This document shows positions 6,208-6,758 of a DNA stretch of 6,758 nucleotides, in pieces. The notes beneath the pieces were generated by a model. The model was not told where the DNA came from. It saw only the letters and a program-made list of their open reading frames with translations, and ran no database searches. This DNA comes from an uncultured Eubacteriales bacterium. Lineage in GTDB: Bacteria; Bacillota; Clostridia; Christensenellales; DTU072. The stretch lies in NCBI GenBank assembly GCA_902766325.1, contig CACXDF010000081.1:1-6758 (forward strand), read 5' to 3'. How positions within the stretch are numbered: position 1 is the first letter of the stretch; each line of letters starts with the position of its first letter. The position numbers and the translations under genes are program-made.

Positions 6208-6758
6208 GTGACGGATACCATCGTCGCCGTGGCGACTTCGCTTGCCACGACGTCTGCTATCAATATTATTAAAGTAAGCGGCGAAGACGCTTTTGCTCTT
6301 GTGCAAAGCGTCTTTTCTTGTAAAAAAATGCCCTCTCCTCCCCAGCCGAACTATATGTATCTCGGAAGGATCGAAGGAAAAAACTTTTCCGAACGGGCGT
6401 TTTGCGTTTTCTTTAAAGGCCCCCGTTCTTATACCGGCGAGGACGTAGCCGAAGTACATTGTCACGGAGGCATCGGAGTTACGCAGGCTATCGTCCGCTT
6501 ATTGCGCGAAAAAGGCGCTCGTCCCGCGCAAGCGGGAGAATTCACGAAGCGGGCTTTCCTCAACGGGAAGTTGACCTTAGCCGAAGCAGAAGGCCTGCTC
6601 GACGTAATAAACGCAGAAAGCGAGAGCGCCATCCATAATGCCTATCGACTCGTCGGAGGACAACTTTTGCAGGGTCTGTACGAGAGCGAAAAACGTTTGA
6701 TCTCCGCTACGGCCATGCTCGAAGTCAAGCTCGACTATCCCGAAGAAGTGGAAGAAGA
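6208..6758 (+). CDS. mnmE: MnmE, tRNA uridine-34 modification GTPase (N-terminal part, cut by window edge)
   Basis: The first 183 codons are present; the G domain and C-terminal Cys motif lie beyond the window. With MnmG, MnmE makes the 5-carboxymethylaminomethyl (or aminomethyl) group on wobble uridine 34 of certain tRNAs, using a tetrahydrofolate one-carbon unit bound by the N-terminal domain. Family hallmarks seen are SYTGEDVAEVHCHGG (74-88), AGEFTKRAFLNGKL (109-122) and LAEAEGLLDVINAES (124-138), leading into the helical domain. The start is a GTG at 6208, because the following TDTIVAVAT matches the family's opening. It has no clear Shine-Dalgarno and lies 3 bases after the jag stop, so coupling is likely. 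The early loop reads TSLATTSAIN where many relatives have a Gly-rich TPxGxGGIG. mnmG would be expected next. Confidence 0.95.
   Translation, partial: MTDTIVAVATSLATTSAINIIKVSGEDAFALVQSVFSCKKMPSPPQPNYMYLGRIEGKNFSERAFCVFFKGPRSYTGEDVAEVHCHGGIGVTQAIVRLLREKGARPAQAGEFTKRAFLNGKLTLAEAEGLLDVINAESESAIHNAYRLVGGQLLQGLYESEKRLISATAMLEVKLDYPEEVEE
6284..6314 (+). other. Terminator-like hairpin inside the mnmE coding region
   Basis: AAGACGCTTTTGC (6284-6296) pairs with GCAAAGCGTCTT (6303-6314) in a 12-bp stem with one bulged T (6294) and a 6-base loop TCTTGT. The stem is followed by T, T, C, T, T, so the 3' side reads GCGTC-TTTTCTT, as in an intrinsic terminator on the plus strand. It lies about 77-107 bases into mnmE. 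It may be chance in coding sequence, or an attenuator between jag and mnmE. Confidence 0.4.

Noticed and set aside
5281..6465. Open frame of 394 codons on the minus strand
   Set aside because: It is antisense to the end of yidC, all of jag and the start of mnmE. It is rich in Phe, Arg and Asp, as expected from reading Glu/Lys/Ala-rich codons backwards.

Overview
This window looks like a core chromosomal segment of a member of the Bacillota, most likely a clostridial lineage that I cannot place further. Three things point there: the AddAB recombination helicase-nuclease, Shine-Dalgarno-led genes, and the gene order rpmH-rnpA-yidD-yidC-jag-mnmE, which in many Bacillota lies beside the replication origin. 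I see no transposase, integrase, CRISPR array, tRNA or rRNA. Every stretch longer than about 300 bases is filled by a gene.

The left half (1-3333, minus strand) holds addB and the start of addA, overlapping by 14 bases in the order addB-addA. They encode the two subunits of the AddAB complex, which resects double-strand breaks for RecA loading. AddB keeps the RecB-type nuclease core and the four cysteines of its iron-sulfur clasp but has no recognisable Walker A motif.

The centre (3334-3535) is a 202-base divergent control region. It carries a perfect-consensus sigma-A promoter for the rightward operon, preceded by an A/T-rich stretch and followed by a foldable leader of about 90 nt. A weaker promoter-like sequence faces left; if used, it would give addB an almost leaderless mRNA. 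I see no DnaA-box cluster here, and dnaA, often the neighbour of rpmH, is absent at this junction.

The right half (3536-6758, plus strand) is a tightly packed operon: ribosomal protein L34 (rpmH), the protein subunit of RNase P (rnpA), YidD, the YidC/Oxa1 membrane insertase, the KH/R3H RNA-binding protein Jag (KhpB), and the first 183 codons of the tRNA-modification GTPase MnmE, cut by the window edge. The set links ribosome building, tRNA processing, membrane protein insertion, RNA binding and tRNA wobble modification. The rnpA/yidD and yidD/yidC junctions overlap, and jag and mnmE are 3 bases apart, so co-transcription and translational coupling are likely.

The window is mainly conserved housekeeping DNA and I do not see a new multi-gene system. 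The points most worth a second look are a terminator-like hairpin inside the mnmE coding region, a large extra extracytoplasmic loop in YidC, the 5' leader structure of the rpmH operon, the possibly leaderless addB, and the replacement of the dnaA side of rpmH by addBA.
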